A DNA stretch of 64,000 nucleotides from NCBI GenBank assembly GCA_934661195.1, contig CAKUJD010000001.1:1-64000 (forward strand). The letters run 5' to 3'. The translations under genes and the position numbers were made by a program. Every line of letters begins with the position of its first letter. Within the stretch, counting starts at the first letter, position 1. This DNA comes from an uncultured Muribaculaceae bacterium. GTDB lineage: Bacteria; Bacteroidota; Bacteroidia; Bacteroidales; Muribaculaceae. Positions 26,225 to 34,605 of this stretch are shown piece by piece. The notes under the pieces are model-generated. The model had not been told where the DNA came from. It saw only the letters and a program-made list of their open reading frames with translations, and searched no databases.

Positions 26225-26370
26225 AGGTTAAAGTTGAGTGTTGATGGGCGTGGAGCAGCGGTTCAGAGGTCGAGACCGATAGCCAATCCTAAAGCATCCA
26301 CAGTTTCCCTACATCCCAGTGGTTCAAAGCCGCCACCCACCAAATGACAAAAGCTCCACAGCACAAACGG

Positions 26371-27162
26371 TTAGCGCATTATGATGCCGGTGAACACGCG
26401 GCCTGAGTCCACGCCAAGGCGGCGGGCCGAGAAGTATCGCTCGGGGTGGCAGCGGGTGCAGCGGTGGGTGTTGACTATTGTCTCGGCCGGCACTCCGGCT
26501 TCGGTGAGTGTGATGGCTGTGGCGGTGCGCAGGCTTATGTGTGCCTTGCCTGTGGCGGCATTGCGGCGCATTATGCGGGCAATGTTGAATCCATGACTGG
26601 CAAACGCCTCAACCACCTCGTCGCCCACCTCAAAGCAGTCTTGGCAAATCGAGGCGCCCATTGTGGCCAGCATGTGCTGCGGGTCGGCCCCAAGGGAGGC
26701 CATTTGCCGCACTGTGGCCGCCGCTATGCGCGCCGCCGTGCCTTTCCAGCCGCCGTGGGCCACACCGATGATATGCGCTTGCGGGTCGACGAGCACAAGG
26801 TTAACACAGTCGGCTGTGTTCACGCCTATGCACACGCCCGAGAGGCGCGTCACAAGCGCGTCGACACCCGAGAGCCGCTTGCGCTGCTCTTGCGGTGTGA
26901 GGCCAAGCAGCGCCTCATCGACCACCGCAGCGCAGGCCGAGTGGGTTTGCACGGGCGACACCAGGCGGCTTGCGCCTATGCCCAGCTGGCGGCATAAGGC
27001 CGAGCGGGTGGCTGCCACACGCTCGGGCGAGTCGTTGCGGTAGTCGCACAGGCTGTATTGCGAGTAGGGGTCGGCAGGGTCAACCGTGCCGCGCAGGGTG
27101 TTGAACGCCTCCACGCCTGCCACTTTACCGCAGGCCCATGGCAGCGGTTCGATGGGAATCAT
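26371..27162 (-). CDS. pgeF: Peptidoglycan editing factor / YfiH-type copper-zinc enzyme
   Basis: A 263-residue member of the YfiH/LACC1 family, with reported laccase-like, purine nucleoside phosphorylase and peptidoglycan-editing activities. The metal-binding triad is visible: His in VQTHS, Cys in TADCVN, His in [11 protein letters not shown]. The C-terminal [16 protein letters not shown] matches family ends with a Cys pair. Its ATG overlaps the obg stop by 4 nt (ATGA), so it is translationally coupled to obg. The physiological substrate is uncertain, as for the family in general. Confidence 0.88.
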   Translation of the reverse strand: MIPIEPLPWACGKVAGVEAFNTLRGTVDPADPYSQYSLCDYRNDSPERVAATRSALCRQLGIGASRLVSPVQTHSACAAVVDEALLGLTPQEQRKRLSGVDALVTRLSGVCIGVNTADCVNLVLVDPQAHIIGVAHGGWKGTAARIAAATVRQMASLGADPQHMLATMGASICQDCFEVGDEVVEAFASHGFNIARIMRRNAATGKAHISLRTATAITLTEAGVPAETIVNTHRCTRCHPERYFSARRLGVDSGRVFTGIIMR

Positions 27163-28478
27163 TGCTCGCCTCCGCCTTTTTCGCTGGCCTCAGCCGCCTC
27201 GCGAGCAGCCTTTTCGGCCTCTGCCTTGTCGTTGGCCGTTATGGCGTCATCGGGGTCGCTCACCACCTGGAAGTCGGCATTCTCATCGTTGAAGTCCTCA
27301 GCCCAGTATTCCTCCTTCCACTGGCGCTGGCGCAGCTGGTCGTCATCGTCAACCACCATTTTGCCGCCAGCGTCGGGAGCCTCTTCGGGCTCGGGTTCGG
27401 CTGCGAAAATGAAGTCGTCTTCCTCGCGCACCCTGTGGTGCTCGTCGAGGTCGTGCTCTACCATGCTTTCAGGGATGCGGTTGTTCTCGTCGTTGATGGT
27501 GCGCCACAACAGGTCTTTAAGTTCGGTGATGCCTTTTTGCGCCACCGACGAGATGTATACCGTTGGCACATCGTCGGGCAGCTCGTCGCGCATCTGCTCC
27601 AGCAGTTCGTCGTCGAGCATGTCGCACTTGGTGATGGCCAGCACACGCGGCTTGTTCACAAGGTCGGGATTGAAGTTGGCCAACTCGTGGCACAGGATGC
27701 CGTATTCCTTTTTAATGTCGTCGCTGTCGACGGGGATCATAAACAGCAGCACGGCGTTGCGCTCGATGTGGCGCAGGAAGCGCAGTCCCAGCCCGCGCCC
27801 CTCGCTCGCGCCCTCAATGATGCCGGGAATGTCGGCCATAACAAACGACTGCTGGCCGCGGTAGCTGACTATGCCCAGGTTGGGCTCGAGGGTGGTGAAC
27901 GCATAGTTGGCAATCTTGGGTTTGGCGGCCGACACCACCGACAGCAGTGTCGACTTGCCCGCATTGGGGAAGCCCACGAGGCCTACATCGGCAAGCAGCT
28001 TAAGCTCGAGAATCACCGACTTCTCCACGCCGCTCTCGCCGGGCTGGGCATAGCGCGGAGTTTGGCGTGTGGCCGACTTGAAGTGGGTGTTGCCCAGGCC
28101 GCCGCGGCCGCCCTTAAGCAGGCGCACCACCTGGCCGTCGCGGGTCACGTCGCACAGGAATTTTCCCGTTTCGGCGTCATACACCGCCGTGCCGCACGGC
28201 ACTTCTATGGTGCGGTCTTGGCCGTCCTTGCCGGTGCACTGGTTCTCATAGCCGGGAGCTCCGTCGGTGGCAAACACGTGGCGCTGATACTTGAGGTGAA
28301 TCAGCGTCCACAAGTTGCGGTTGCCCTTCAGGTATATGTGGCCGCCTCGGCCGCCGTCGCCGCCGTCGGGGCCGCCCTTGGGCATATATTTGGCCCGGTG
28401 CAGGTGGGCCGAGCCGGCTCCGCCGCGTCCGCTGCGGCACATTATCTTCACATAGTCGATGAAATTGCTGTCTTCCAT
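27159..28478 (-). CDS. obg: Obg/CgtA GTPase
   Basis: A ribosome-associated GTPase that acts in 50S assembly and stress control. The 439 residues have three parts: the glycine-rich Obg fold ([25 protein letters not shown]), the G domain with GFPNAGKST, switch NYAFTTLEP and [16 protein letters not shown], and a C-terminal acidic/Ala-rich tail. The guanine motif appears as TKCD. The long acidic tail is typical of Bacteroidota versions. A TAACTTTG box lies 31 nt before the ATG. It is the first gene of an operon with pgeF. Confidence 0.96.
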   Translation of the reverse strand: MEDSNFIDYVKIMCRSGRGGAGSAHLHRAKYMPKGGPDGGDGGRGGHIYLKGNRNLWTLIHLKYQRHVFATDGAPGYENQCTGKDGQDRTIEVPCGTAVYDAETGKFLCDVTRDGQVVRLLKGGRGGLGNTHFKSATRQTPRYAQPGESGVEKSVILELKLLADVGLVGFPNAGKSTLLSVVSAAKPKIANYAFTTLEPNLGIVSYRGQQSFVMADIPGIIEGASEGRGLGLRFLRHIERNAVLLFMIPVDSDDIKKEYGILCHELANFNPDLVNKPRVLAITKCDMLDDELLEQMRDELPDDVPTVYISSVAQKGITELKDLLWRTINDENNRIPESMVEHDLDEHHRVREEDDFIFAAEPEPEEAPDAGGKMVVDDDDQLRQRQWKEEYWAEDFNDENADFQVVSDPDDAITANDKAEAEKAAREAAEASEKGGGEQ

Positions 28479-28509
28479 AAAAAAGCTAACTTTGGTGTCT
28501 ATTAACTTG

Positions 28510-28517
28510 CAAAGTTA
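28510..28517 (-). promoter_or_regulatory. -7 box for obg-pgeF
   Basis: TAACTTTG on the minus strand, 31 nt upstream of the obg ATG. Confidence 0.65.
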
Positions 28518-28581
28518 CACTAATTTGGCCGCATTTGCGCATCAAGGCCCTGAATTTATGCAGCCGGCCAACCAAATGCCA

Positions 28582-28998
28582 CTATTTATCATCAATTTCA
28601 ACCACAGGCACGGTCTTTTCAATATTGTGTGCATTGGTGTATCGGTATGTGCCCACCTGCGTCAGGCACTCGGCCGACGATATGGTGATCTGCTGATTGT
28701 CGTAGTATGATTCGTTGTCAGGCGCAAGCAGCAGCACAACGGTTTCATATGAACGTAATCTGGTCATACTGGCATAGTCAAAATCATAGTCGTTTGACAT
28801 GGCTAAGGCACTGCCATCGGGTAGCACTTGTATCACTTTGAAGTGCTTGGCAATGTTTAACGTCCTTGGCTGTTCGAGTTTGGTGAATTTGTCGGATGAC
28901 GATGTGTGGTCCATAACTATGCCCATAAGCAGCAGGCCAGCTACGCCCACCACGACACCAGCGATGAAAGTGAGGATGTATTTGATGGTAGAATTCAT
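28582..28998 (-). CDS. Small membrane-anchored protein of unknown function
   Basis: A 138-residue protein with one N-terminal membrane segment (about residues 7-29, YILTFIAGVVVGVAGLLLMG), then a periplasmic-type domain of about 105 residues with beta-rich character (FKVIQVLPDGSALAMS, ETVVLLLAPDNES). I recognise no family. It has its own -7 box (29022-29029), which lies inside the tail of the AlkZ-like remnant upstream. The gene is monocistronic and separate from obg. Confidence 0.7.
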   Translation of the reverse strand: MNSTIKYILTFIAGVVVGVAGLLLMGIVMDHTSSSDKFTKLEQPRTLNIAKHFKVIQVLPDGSALAMSNDYDFDYASMTRLRSYETVVLLLAPDNESYYDNQQITISSAECLTQVGTYRYTNAHNIEKTVPVVEIDDK

Positions 28999-29018
28999 AA
29001 TGGATATGGTTATTTATT

Positions 29019-29264
29019 TCACAAAGATAAAAATTTTACCTTTGATTCAAAGCGCTTTATCCGATGTTTTTTAATCAAAGAAGTTTTGCATGGCGCTTTT
29101 GGTCTTTTCATCCGCATTCCCACGGCCCACCGAAACTGGCTGTAGTCCTGTGCCTGCATCATGCCCATCCAGGCAACAATGTCTTCCGCCTTGCTGAAGC
29201 GGGGCGACAGCAGTTGCTGGCAGCGAAGGCGCATAGCGATGGCTTCGTCTCTTCCGTTTTCCAT
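29019..29264 (-). pseudogene. Truncated AlkZ-like DNA glycosylase (N-terminal piece)
   Basis: An 81-codon frame. Residues 10-49 (AMRLRCQQLLSPRFSKAEDI, then AWMGMMQAQDYSQFRWAVGM) match the start of the AlkZ/YcaQ-like winged-helix DNA glycosylase family (HTH_42), normally about 350-400 residues. The similarity then stops and a Lys/Arg-rich out-of-family tail follows. About seven eighths of the gene is missing, so it cannot be an active glycosylase. A perfect TACCTTTG box sits 4 nt before the ATG. The tail carries the promoter of the next gene, so the scar has been reused. Confidence 0.7.
29022..29029 (-). promoter_or_regulatory. -7 box for the 28582-28998 gene
   Basis: TATCTTTG on the minus strand, 23 nt upstream of the ATG at 28998. 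Confidence 0.6.
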
Positions 29265-29268
29265 AATG

Positions 29269-29276
29269 CAAAGGTA
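29269..29276 (-). promoter_or_regulatory. -7 box 4 nt before the AlkZ-like remnant
   Basis: TACCTTTG on the minus strand, then CATT, then ATG at 29264. It implies a leaderless transcript. Confidence 0.55.
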
Positions 29277-29400
29277 TAAAACTTGGCGCTCAAAGTAAAA
29301 CTACTGTTGTTGTGCTGCAGTAGGGGGCACATCTGCAAATCACCAGTCTAAGCATTAATCGGCTGTTGTAGCAGGGGGAATGGGTGCCGTTTTTAAGACC

Positions 29401-29428
29401 AAAAAAAGCGATATGGGAAATTCCCATA
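29401..29428 (-). terminator. Terminator of the DUF2795 operon
   Basis: A 7-bp stem (29412-29418 TATGGGA with 29422-29428 TCCCATA) is followed on the minus strand by CGC and seven T residues. It lies about 60 nt past the DUF2795 stop. The surrounding 29277-29489 region otherwise shows nothing. Confidence 0.75.
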
Positions 29429-29489
29429 CCGCCATATGCTCTATCTCTTTTCGAGATGTAGGGTTGCTTGTTGCGCCTGGCACGAGGCT

Positions 29490-29714
29490 CTAATACTCGT
29501 CTTCGTTGAAGAAGAAGTCTTCATCGTTGGTGGGGTAGTCGGGCCAGATGTCTTCAATCGACTCGTAGGTGTCGCCCTCGTCCTCTATCTCTTGCAGATT
29601 TTCTATCACCTCCATAGGAGCGCCGCTGCGCTGGGCGTAGTCGATCAGCTCATCTTTGGTTGCGGGCCATGGAGCGTCTTCAAGCTTGCTTGCTAACTCA
29701 AGTGTCCAATACAT
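29490..29714 (-). CDS. Small acidic DUF2795 protein
   Basis: A 74-residue very acidic protein starting MYWTLELASKLEDAPWPATKDELIDYA, quoted in part: WPATKDELIDYAQRSGAP is the typical DUF2795 core. It ends in an Asp/Glu/Phe-rich tail (NDEDFFFNEDEY). DUF2795 proteins are small helical proteins of unknown function, conserved in Bacteroidota. It lies 77 nt downstream of the cobalamin adenosyltransferase and has its own -7 box at 29771-29778, so it may be expressed both alone and with the operon. Confidence 0.85.
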   Translation of the reverse strand: MYWTLELASKLEDAPWPATKDELIDYAQRSGAPMEVIENLQEIEDEGDTYESIEDIWPDYPTNDEDFFFNEDEY

Positions 29715-29770
29715 AATCGTTTATTCCTCCTTTGAATGAAACTTATTAGTGTCTGTGTGAAAAATTTGCG

Positions 29771-29778
29771 CAAAAGTA
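29771..29778 (-). promoter_or_regulatory. -7 box for the DUF2795 gene
   Basis: TACTTTTG on the minus strand, 56 nt upstream of the ATG at 29714. Confidence 0.55.
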
Positions 29779-29791
29779 TATACTATATTTC

Positions 29792-30358
29792 CTATTCGCA
29801 ATTTTTCTGCCAATAATTTTCTTCAAACTGATTGTGTATGTTGTTAAATCTTGCAAAAACGAAGAAGAAGTCGCTGAGGCGGTTCACATATTTCAGCACC
29901 GACGAGCTCACTTTGTCGCGCTTCGACAGTGCCACTATGCGGCGCTCGGCTCGGCGCGTCACGGTGCGGGCAATGCCGCACAGCGACGACAGGCGGCTTC
30001 CGCCAGGCAGAATGAAGCCCTTGAGCGGCGGCAGTTCGTCGTCCATCTCATCGATTTTAGCCTCAAGCTCTTTGATGTCGGCCTCGGTAATCCACTTGAT
30101 GGCCCCGTGCTTGGGGTCGGCCGGGTCGGTGGCGAGGTAAGAGCCTATGTTGAAAAGCTTGTTCTGGATTTTGCGCAGCATGGCGTGCATGCCAGGGTAG
30201 TCGAGTTTTGAGTTGTGCGCAATCAGGCCAACCCATGAGTTCACCTCGTCGATGGTGCCGTAGGCCTCAACGCGCAGGTCGTCTTTGCTAACTCGCTTGC
30301 CTCCAACCAGCGAAGTGGTTCCCTTGTCGCCGGTGAGTGTGTAAATCTTACTTTTCAT
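29792..30358 (-). CDS. Cob(I)alamin adenosyltransferase, PduO/MMAB type
   Basis: Makes adenosylcobalamin from cob(I)alamin and ATP for B12-dependent mutases. The 188 residues show the ATP-binding N-terminus YTLTGDKGTTSLVGGKRV, the arginine-rich RRAERR stretch and the C-terminal NRLSDFFFVFARFNN, all typical of the PduO/MMAB trimer. Its start overlaps the end of the LOG-family gene by 11 nt. With MeaB at 2.4-3.5 kb it points to adenosylcobalamin-dependent methylmalonyl-CoA mutase in this organism. No cobalamin riboswitch is visible upstream. Confidence 0.93.
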   Translation of the reverse strand: MKSKIYTLTGDKGTTSLVGGKRVSKDDLRVEAYGTIDEVNSWVGLIAHNSKLDYPGMHAMLRKIQNKLFNIGSYLATDPADPKHGAIKWITEADIKELEAKIDEMDDELPPLKGFILPGGSRLSSLCGIARTVTRRAERRIVALSKRDKVSSSVLKYVNRLSDFFFVFARFNNIHNQFEENYWQKNCE

Positions 30359-30914
30359 AATTCTCCTGATATTTAGTTAAATATTCTATTAGTTGCTCGG
30401 TGTTGTTGGCCATGGCCGTCATGTCGATGTGCTTGCCGCGGGCAAATATCGATTTGCTCACTTGCACAAGCTCTTGCGCCTGTGCGTCATAGAGCCCGTG
30501 CATGTTCACAGCCACTATGCCGCGGCGGTCGTCCTCGCCGTTGACCATGATTTGCGACAGCGTGCTCAGCCACTCGTCGAGCGTGCCTATGCCGCCGGGC
30601 AGCACCACAAACAGGTCGGACATCTCTATCATCTTCATCTTGCGGTCGCTTAGGTCGCGGGTGGCTATCATCTCGTCGACCACGGCGTCGCCGCGGTGTG
30701 CGAAACGCTCTGGGATCACGCCCACCACGCGCCCGCCGGCATCGTGGGTGGCCTGCGCCACAGTGTGCATAAGGCCTGCGTTCACGCCGCCATACACCAG
30801 CGTGTGGCCGTTGCGGCCAATCCACTCGCCTGTGGCGCGCGCCACTGCCTCGTATTCCTCGGGCAGCCCGTCGCGCGACGAGCAGTAGACTGCTATTTTC
30901 AAGTTCTTCTTCAT
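30348..30914 (-). CDS. LOG-family nucleotide 5'-monophosphate phosphoribohydrolase (TIGR00730)
   Basis: From the ATG at 30914 it is 188 residues. Further upstream methionines would add a Lys/Thr-rich lead unlike the family. The Rossmann start KIAVYCSSRDGLPEEY and the signature PGGIGTLDEWL are visible, with GGVNAGLMHTVAQA before it. LOG proteins release the base from (cytokinin-type) nucleoside monophosphates. In gut bacteria the real role may be nucleotide salvage. It is embedded in the tsaE-birA-LOG-adenosyltransferase operon and overlaps the next gene by 11 nt. Confidence 0.9.
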   Translation of the reverse strand: MKKNLKIAVYCSSRDGLPEEYEAVARATGEWIGRNGHTLVYGGVNAGLMHTVAQATHDAGGRVVGVIPERFAHRGDAVVDEMIATRDLSDRKMKMIEMSDLFVVLPGGIGTLDEWLSTLSQIMVNGEDDRRGIVAVNMHGLYDAQAQELVQVSKSIFARGKHIDMTAMANNTEQLIEYLTKYQENYEK

Positions 30915-30964
30915 GTGCTTTTTCGTTGTCAATGTTTTTTTAGTGTGTGATAATTTGTGCCGCC

Positions 30965-31729
30965 TCACAGCACGCGGCTGTCGACCACATGGCTCACCTC
31001 CTTGAACGCGTAGGCGTGCTCCCGGTCCGTGTCGGCGTGTCGCAGCACCAGCATGCCGTCGGGCATAACACCGCTTATTGTGGCCTCAAAGCGCTCGCCG
31101 CCTGGCAGGGCAAACGGGTGGGGCTTGCCGTCGTTGCGATACAGCCGGCCGAGGTAGCGCCTGTGCAGTGCCTCCACGGCCTCCGTGCCTTGGGCGCACT
31201 GGGCGCACAGCTGCTCGATGCGGCTGCACACGTCGTGCAGCAGGGCGTCGAGGTCGGTGTCGCTGCCCGTGATTTGCTTAAGGCTCACGGGGTTGGGAGC
31301 ATTGCTCACAAATTGCTCTTGGTTCACGTTCAGCCCCACGCCGGCCACCATATAGTCGATTTTGCTGCCCATCAGGCTCAGTTCCAGCAATATGCCGCAT
31401 AACTTGCGGTCGTGCCAATAGATGTCGTTGGGCCACTTCACCGTCACATCGCGGCCAGAGGCAATGCGCGGCTCGATGGCGTCGACTATGGCCAGCGACA
31501 CCGCTTCGCTGAGGCAAAACTGCCTTGCGGCGGGCACCCTCGGCTGCTTCAGCAGCATCGAGAATGTGAGATTTTTGCCCGGCTCGGCTTCCCAACTGTT
31601 GCCCCTCTGTCCGCGGCCGGCCGTCTGGCGGTGGGTGTAGACCACCGTGCCGCTTGGCAGCAGTGCGGCCATGCGCTTAAGGTAGGTGTTGGTCGAAGCC
31701 GTTTCGTGCAGCAGGATGTAGCGCGCCAT
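30965..31729 (-). CDS. birA: Biotin-[acetyl-CoA-carboxylase] ligase
   Basis: Attaches biotin to biotin-dependent carboxylases. The 254 residues contain the catalytic domain only: STNTYLKRM, the biotin/AMP loop GRGQRGNSWEAEPGKN, KWPNDIYWHDRKLCGIL and a C-terminal SH3-like part. There is no N-terminal winged helix, so it is a monofunctional ligase rather than a repressor (group I type). It is the second gene of the tsaE operon (11-nt gap) with a 50-nt gap to the LOG gene. Confidence 0.93.
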   Translation of the reverse strand: MARYILLHETASTNTYLKRMAALLPSGTVVYTHRQTAGRGQRGNSWEAEPGKNLTFSMLLKQPRVPAARQFCLSEAVSLAIVDAIEPRIASGRDVTVKWPNDIYWHDRKLCGILLELSLMGSKIDYMVAGVGLNVNQEQFVSNAPNPVSLKQITGSDTDLDALLHDVCSRIEQLCAQCAQGTEAVEALHRRYLGRLYRNDGKPHPFALPGGERFEATISGVMPDGMLVLRHADTDREHAYAFKEVSHVVDSRVL

Positions 31730-31740
31730 GTGGGTCTTGT

Positions 31741-32181
31741 TTATTCGTCGGGAAAAGTCATGCGCAGCGTGCGGCTCTCATCGGGGTTCACGGTGAGATC
31801 GATGCGCACTGTGTCGTCGGGCAGCAGCCCCTCGATGCGCTCGGGCCATTCAATCAGGCACAGCGAGCCGCTGTCGAAGTAGTCTTCAGCCCCAAGATCT
31901 TCGGCTTCGCGCTCGTTTTCCAAGCGGTAGCAGTCGAAGTGGTAGATGAGTTCGGCCGTGGTGTCGCTGCGGTACTCGTTTATTATGGCAAACGACGGCG
32001 AGTTGGTTGAGTCACTCTCGACGCCCAATGCGCGGCACAGCGAGTTGATAAACGTGGTCTTGCCCGCGCCCATCTGGCCATAGAAGGCATACACGGTGTA
32101 GTCGCCCATTTGGGCCATAAACTTGTGGGCCGCCTCGTTGAGCGCCTCCAGATTTTTTATTTCAATGTCAACTGTCTTCAT
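31741..32181 (-). CDS. tsaE: tRNA t6A biosynthesis ATPase
   Basis: P-loop ATPase of the TsaBDE complex that installs N6-threonylcarbamoyl at A37 of tRNAs. The 146 residues are standard. Walker [10 protein letters not shown] is near residues 36-44, then [11 protein letters not shown] and the conserved HFDCYRLE, and [10 protein letters not shown]. It is the first gene of a four- or five-gene operon, with a TATATTTG box upstream and a 7-bp hairpin (32213-32219/32227-32233) in its leader. TcdA at 5.6 kb acts on the t6A this pathway produces. Confidence 0.95.
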   Translation of the reverse strand: MKTVDIEIKNLEALNEAAHKFMAQMGDYTVYAFYGQMGAGKTTFINSLCRALGVESDSTNSPSFAIINEYRSDTTAELIYHFDCYRLENEREAEDLGAEDYFDSGSLCLIEWPERIEGLLPDDTVRIDLTVNPDESRTLRMTFPDE

Positions 32182-32240
32182 AAGTTCTTTTCAGAAAAGT
32201 AGTTTAGCCGTTCTGCGCGCAAACGGCGCGCAGTGGTTTG

Positions 32241-32248
32241 CAAATATA
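32241..32248 (-). promoter_or_regulatory. -7 box for the tsaE operon
   Basis: TATATTTG on the minus strand, 59 nt upstream of the tsaE ATG. Confidence 0.5.
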
Positions 32249-32410
32249 ACACACCACCACCGCAATTGCAACCCCAAATGGAGAAAATGGTGCAAAAAAA
32301 ATAGCAGCTGCATGCAAATCTCGCTTGGCGTGTGCGGCCAATTCGACCAACTATGCAACAAAAAATGTAAAAAATGCGCTGAAATGCTTGCGTGGTTTGC
32401 CAAAGTGTAT

Positions 32411-32418
32411 TACCTTTG
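32411..32418 (+). promoter_or_regulatory. -7 box for tRNA-Leu(CAG)
   Basis: TACCTTTG followed by CAGTCGCA, 22 nt upstream of the tRNA. Confidence 0.65.
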
Positions 32419-32440
32419 CAGTCGCAAACAAATCCTGAAT

Positions 32441-32524
32441 GCCTAGGTGGCGGAATTGGTAGACGCGCTAGTTTCAGGTACTAGTGACTTCACGGTCGTG
32501 TCGGTTCGAGTCCGGTCCTGGGCA
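32441..32524 (+). tRNA. tRNA-Leu (anticodon CAG)
   Basis: An 84-nt class II cloverleaf. The acceptor GCCTAGG pairs with CCTGGGC (one U-G), the discriminator is A, the anticodon loop TTCAGGT gives CAG, and there is a long variable arm and the T-loop GGTTCGAGTCC. It has its own promoter and terminator. CCA is not encoded. Confidence 0.95.
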
Positions 32525-32529
32525 CAATT

Positions 32530-32563
32530 AAGGTTGAAAACTTCACGGTTTTCGACCTTTTTT
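32530..32563 (+). terminator. Terminator of tRNA-Leu(CAG)
   Basis: A 12-bp stem with one G-U pair (32530-32541 with 32548-32559) followed by a T run. Confidence 0.85.
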
Positions 32564-32663
32564 GCTATATTGGCGTGCCCACCAGTTTGCCGCATTTGCC
32601 GCATTGCCCGTGCTGCCGTGAAAAATAGTTGCGATTTTGCTTTTTAATTCAGCAAATTACCAT

Positions 32664-32671
32664 TACTTTTG
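32664..32671 (+). promoter_or_regulatory. -7 box for the TPR gene
   Basis: TACTTTTG, 50 nt upstream of the ATG at 32722. Confidence 0.6.
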
Positions 32672-32721
32672 CAAGTCAAAAGGTTTAAGAACAATTAATA
32701 TTTAGTTACTCATAACATATT

Positions 32722-33402
32722 ATGGCTAAGAAAGAAATTCAAAGTGCCCGCACTTCGCTTGAAGAAGTTAACGACACCTTGTCGTCGTGGGAGCAGAAAG
32801 TAGAAGGCAACAAAAAAATCATCTACTATGCAGGCGGCGCCATTGTAGCGGTTGCCCTGATTGTGATGGCATACATCTATCTGTGGCGCATTCCTCAGAG
32901 CGATGCCGCAAAGGAGGATATCTCTAAGGCCGACATGGAGCTATTCCAAGGCCAGGATTCACTGGCACTCAAGGACTATGAGAAGGTGGCAAGCGACTAT
33001 AGCAACAAGCCCGCCAACCGTGCCAACCTGAACGCCGCCATCCTGCTTTACCAAAAAGGCAAATATCAGGAGGCCGTGAAATATCTCAACGACTTCGACG
33101 CCGAGGGCGCCCTCGTTGGCCCCGCTTCGCAATCGCTGCTGGGCGACTGCTATGTGAACCTCAAGCAGTATGACGATGCAATCAAGGCCTTCGACAAGGC
33201 CATCAGCCTGGCCGGCGACAATGTGAACTACACTCCGCTCTTCCTGATGAAGAAGGCTACAGTGCTGCACGAGCTCAAGAAGTATGCCGACGAGGCTGCT
33301 GCCTACCAGACAATCAAGGACAAGTATCCGCAGTTTATGCAGACCTATGGCGTGAACGTGGACAAATACATTGAGCGCGCCAACGCGCTGGCCGGCAAGT
33401 AA
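32722..33402 (+). CDS. Membrane-anchored TPR protein
   Basis: A 226-residue protein. A charged N-terminal helix (residues 1-33) is followed by one membrane segment at about 36-53 (YYAGGAIVAVALIVMAYIYL in part), then tetratricopeptide-type helices in the C-terminal ~150 residues (LYQKGKYQEAVKYLNDF, CYVNLKQYDDAIKAFDKAIS). The arrangement resembles YfgM-type ancillary factors that associate with the Sec/BAM machinery. The exact role is unknown. The gene is monocistronic, with a long hairpin terminator. Confidence 0.85.
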   Translation: MAKKEIQSARTSLEEVNDTLSSWEQKVEGNKKIIYYAGGAIVAVALIVMAYIYLWRIPQSDAAKEDISKADMELFQGQDSLALKDYEKVASDYSNKPANRANLNAAILLYQKGKYQEAVKYLNDFDAEGALVGPASQSLLGDCYVNLKQYDDAIKAFDKAISLAGDNVNYTPLFLMKKATVLHELKKYADEAAAYQTIKDKYPQFMQTYGVNVDKYIERANALAGK

Positions 33403-33435
33403 GCCAGCAGTCCACCACTAAGCAAAAACGCATAC

Positions 33436-33483
33436 ATGCGGCGAGCAGTGCGCCAACGCGCACACGGCTTGCCGCATTTTTTT
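33436..33483 (+). terminator. Terminator of the TPR gene
   Basis: An outer 11-bp stem (33436-33446 with 33467-33477) enclosing an inner GTGCGC/GCGCAC stem, followed by seven T residues. Confidence 0.85.
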
Positions 33484-33599
33484 ATGCCATTGTGATTGTG
33501 CAGTGGCAATTTTTTTGTAAATTAGCCGCACTTAAAAAAGAAAAAACTTTAACTAACAAAACATCCTATTTACTAACAATTTAATCTTCACAAAAGACT

Positions 33600-34343
33600 A
33601 TGACACATCGTGCTTTACTTCTATTGGGATGCTTGGCGCTGTCGGCGCAGGCGTTCGCACAACTTCATTTTAGTGCTGCACTCAACAACAACCACCTGTG
33701 GCGCGGGTCGGAGGTGAGCGACGGCCTCGTGCTTGAGGCCGATGCTTCGGTAACCTTTGCCAAGGGGCACCTTAATGCCGGCCTGTGGGGCGGCACCAAC
33801 ACCTCGGGAAAATACAAGGAGTTTGACTACCACGTGTCGTTCATGCAGCAGGGATTCACCCTGGCCGTGTGGGATATATTCAACTTCTCGCCCGGCGCCG
33901 CCTACGACAATGAAGACTTCTTTAATTATGATGCGCACACCACAGGACGATTCCTTGATGTGACGGCAAGCTACAACTTTGCCGCCCTGTCGCCCAAGGT
34001 GCCGCTCACACTGTCGTGGTCTACGGTGGTGTTTGGACGCGACCGTGGACTCACCAACGACCACAACATCTACTCCACGTGGGTGTATGGCGAATACCGC
34101 GTGTGGCAAAACAGCGACTGGGCCGTTGACGCCGGACTGGGCGTGAACTTCGCCCTAAACAACGAGGACAACACCCACACAAATTTCTTTGGCGACCACT
34201 ATGGCATAAACACCGTCAACCTTAAGGTGACGCGCCAGGTGCGCCTGGGCAAGTGGCACTTCCCAGTGTATGCCAACGCCCTGTTTAACCCGCAAGCGCG
34301 CAAGGGCTACTACCAGATAGGCGCTCAGCTACTGTCGTTCTAA
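33600..34343 (+). CDS. Outer-membrane beta-barrel protein of unknown function
   Basis: A 247-residue protein with a signal peptide (residues 5-20, ending AQAFAQ). The mature protein starts LHFSAALNNNHLWRGSEVSDG and is built of amphipathic strands with many aromatic residues, closing with IGAQLLSF, an outer-membrane C-terminal signature ending in Phe. It resembles TorF/Gcw_chp-type conserved barrel proteins. The transported substrate is unknown. The gene stands alone with a clear terminator. An imperfect -7 box (TAAATTAG) lies near 33515. Confidence 0.75.
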   Translation: MTHRALLLLGCLALSAQAFAQLHFSAALNNNHLWRGSEVSDGLVLEADASVTFAKGHLNAGLWGGTNTSGKYKEFDYHVSFMQQGFTLAVWDIFNFSPGAAYDNEDFFNYDAHTTGRFLDVTASYNFAALSPKVPLTLSWSTVVFGRDRGLTNDHNIYSTWVYGEYRVWQNSDWAVDAGLGVNFALNNEDNTHTNFFGDHYGINTVNLKVTRQVRLGKWHFPVYANALFNPQARKGYYQIGAQLLSF

Positions 34344-34365
34344 GCAGTTTACAGCCAACAGCATC

Positions 34366-34410
34366 AAGTTTCCCGCCCCATAGCGATGCTATGCGGCGGG
34401 AAACTTTCTT
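34366..34410 (+). terminator. Terminator of the barrel gene
   Basis: A 12-bp stem (34366-34377 with 34395-34406) followed by TTCTT. The remaining stretch to 34545 shows no gene. Confidence 0.8.
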
Positions 34411-34545
34411 ACTGATTGCTCCCCGTCAATGTGTCCCTCATCTTTGAAAAAGTAGCAATTCAGTGCTCCCCGATATGCTGCGTCTATGCACAAAATGATT
34501 GTGCCTTAGGTGTTTATTGAATGAGTGCGGGGCGCAGAAGAAACG

Positions 34546-34583
34546 GCATTCCCGCCTGGCGCAGTTGCGCTGGGCGGGAATGC
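34546..34583 (-). terminator. Terminator of the Xaa-Pro aminopeptidase gene
   Basis: An 11-bp stem (34546-34556 with 34573-34583) with an inner GCGCA/TGCGC pair, followed on the minus strand by CGTTTCTTC. It may work in both directions. Confidence 0.7.
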
Positions 34584-34605
34584 TCTGATTTCTTTTAGGG
34601 GTGTA

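Noticed and set aside
10895..26226. Composite transposon flanked by inverted repeats
   Set aside because: No transposase lies near the repeats, the inside holds essential genes such as tyrS, and the repeats carry their own promoter and terminator.
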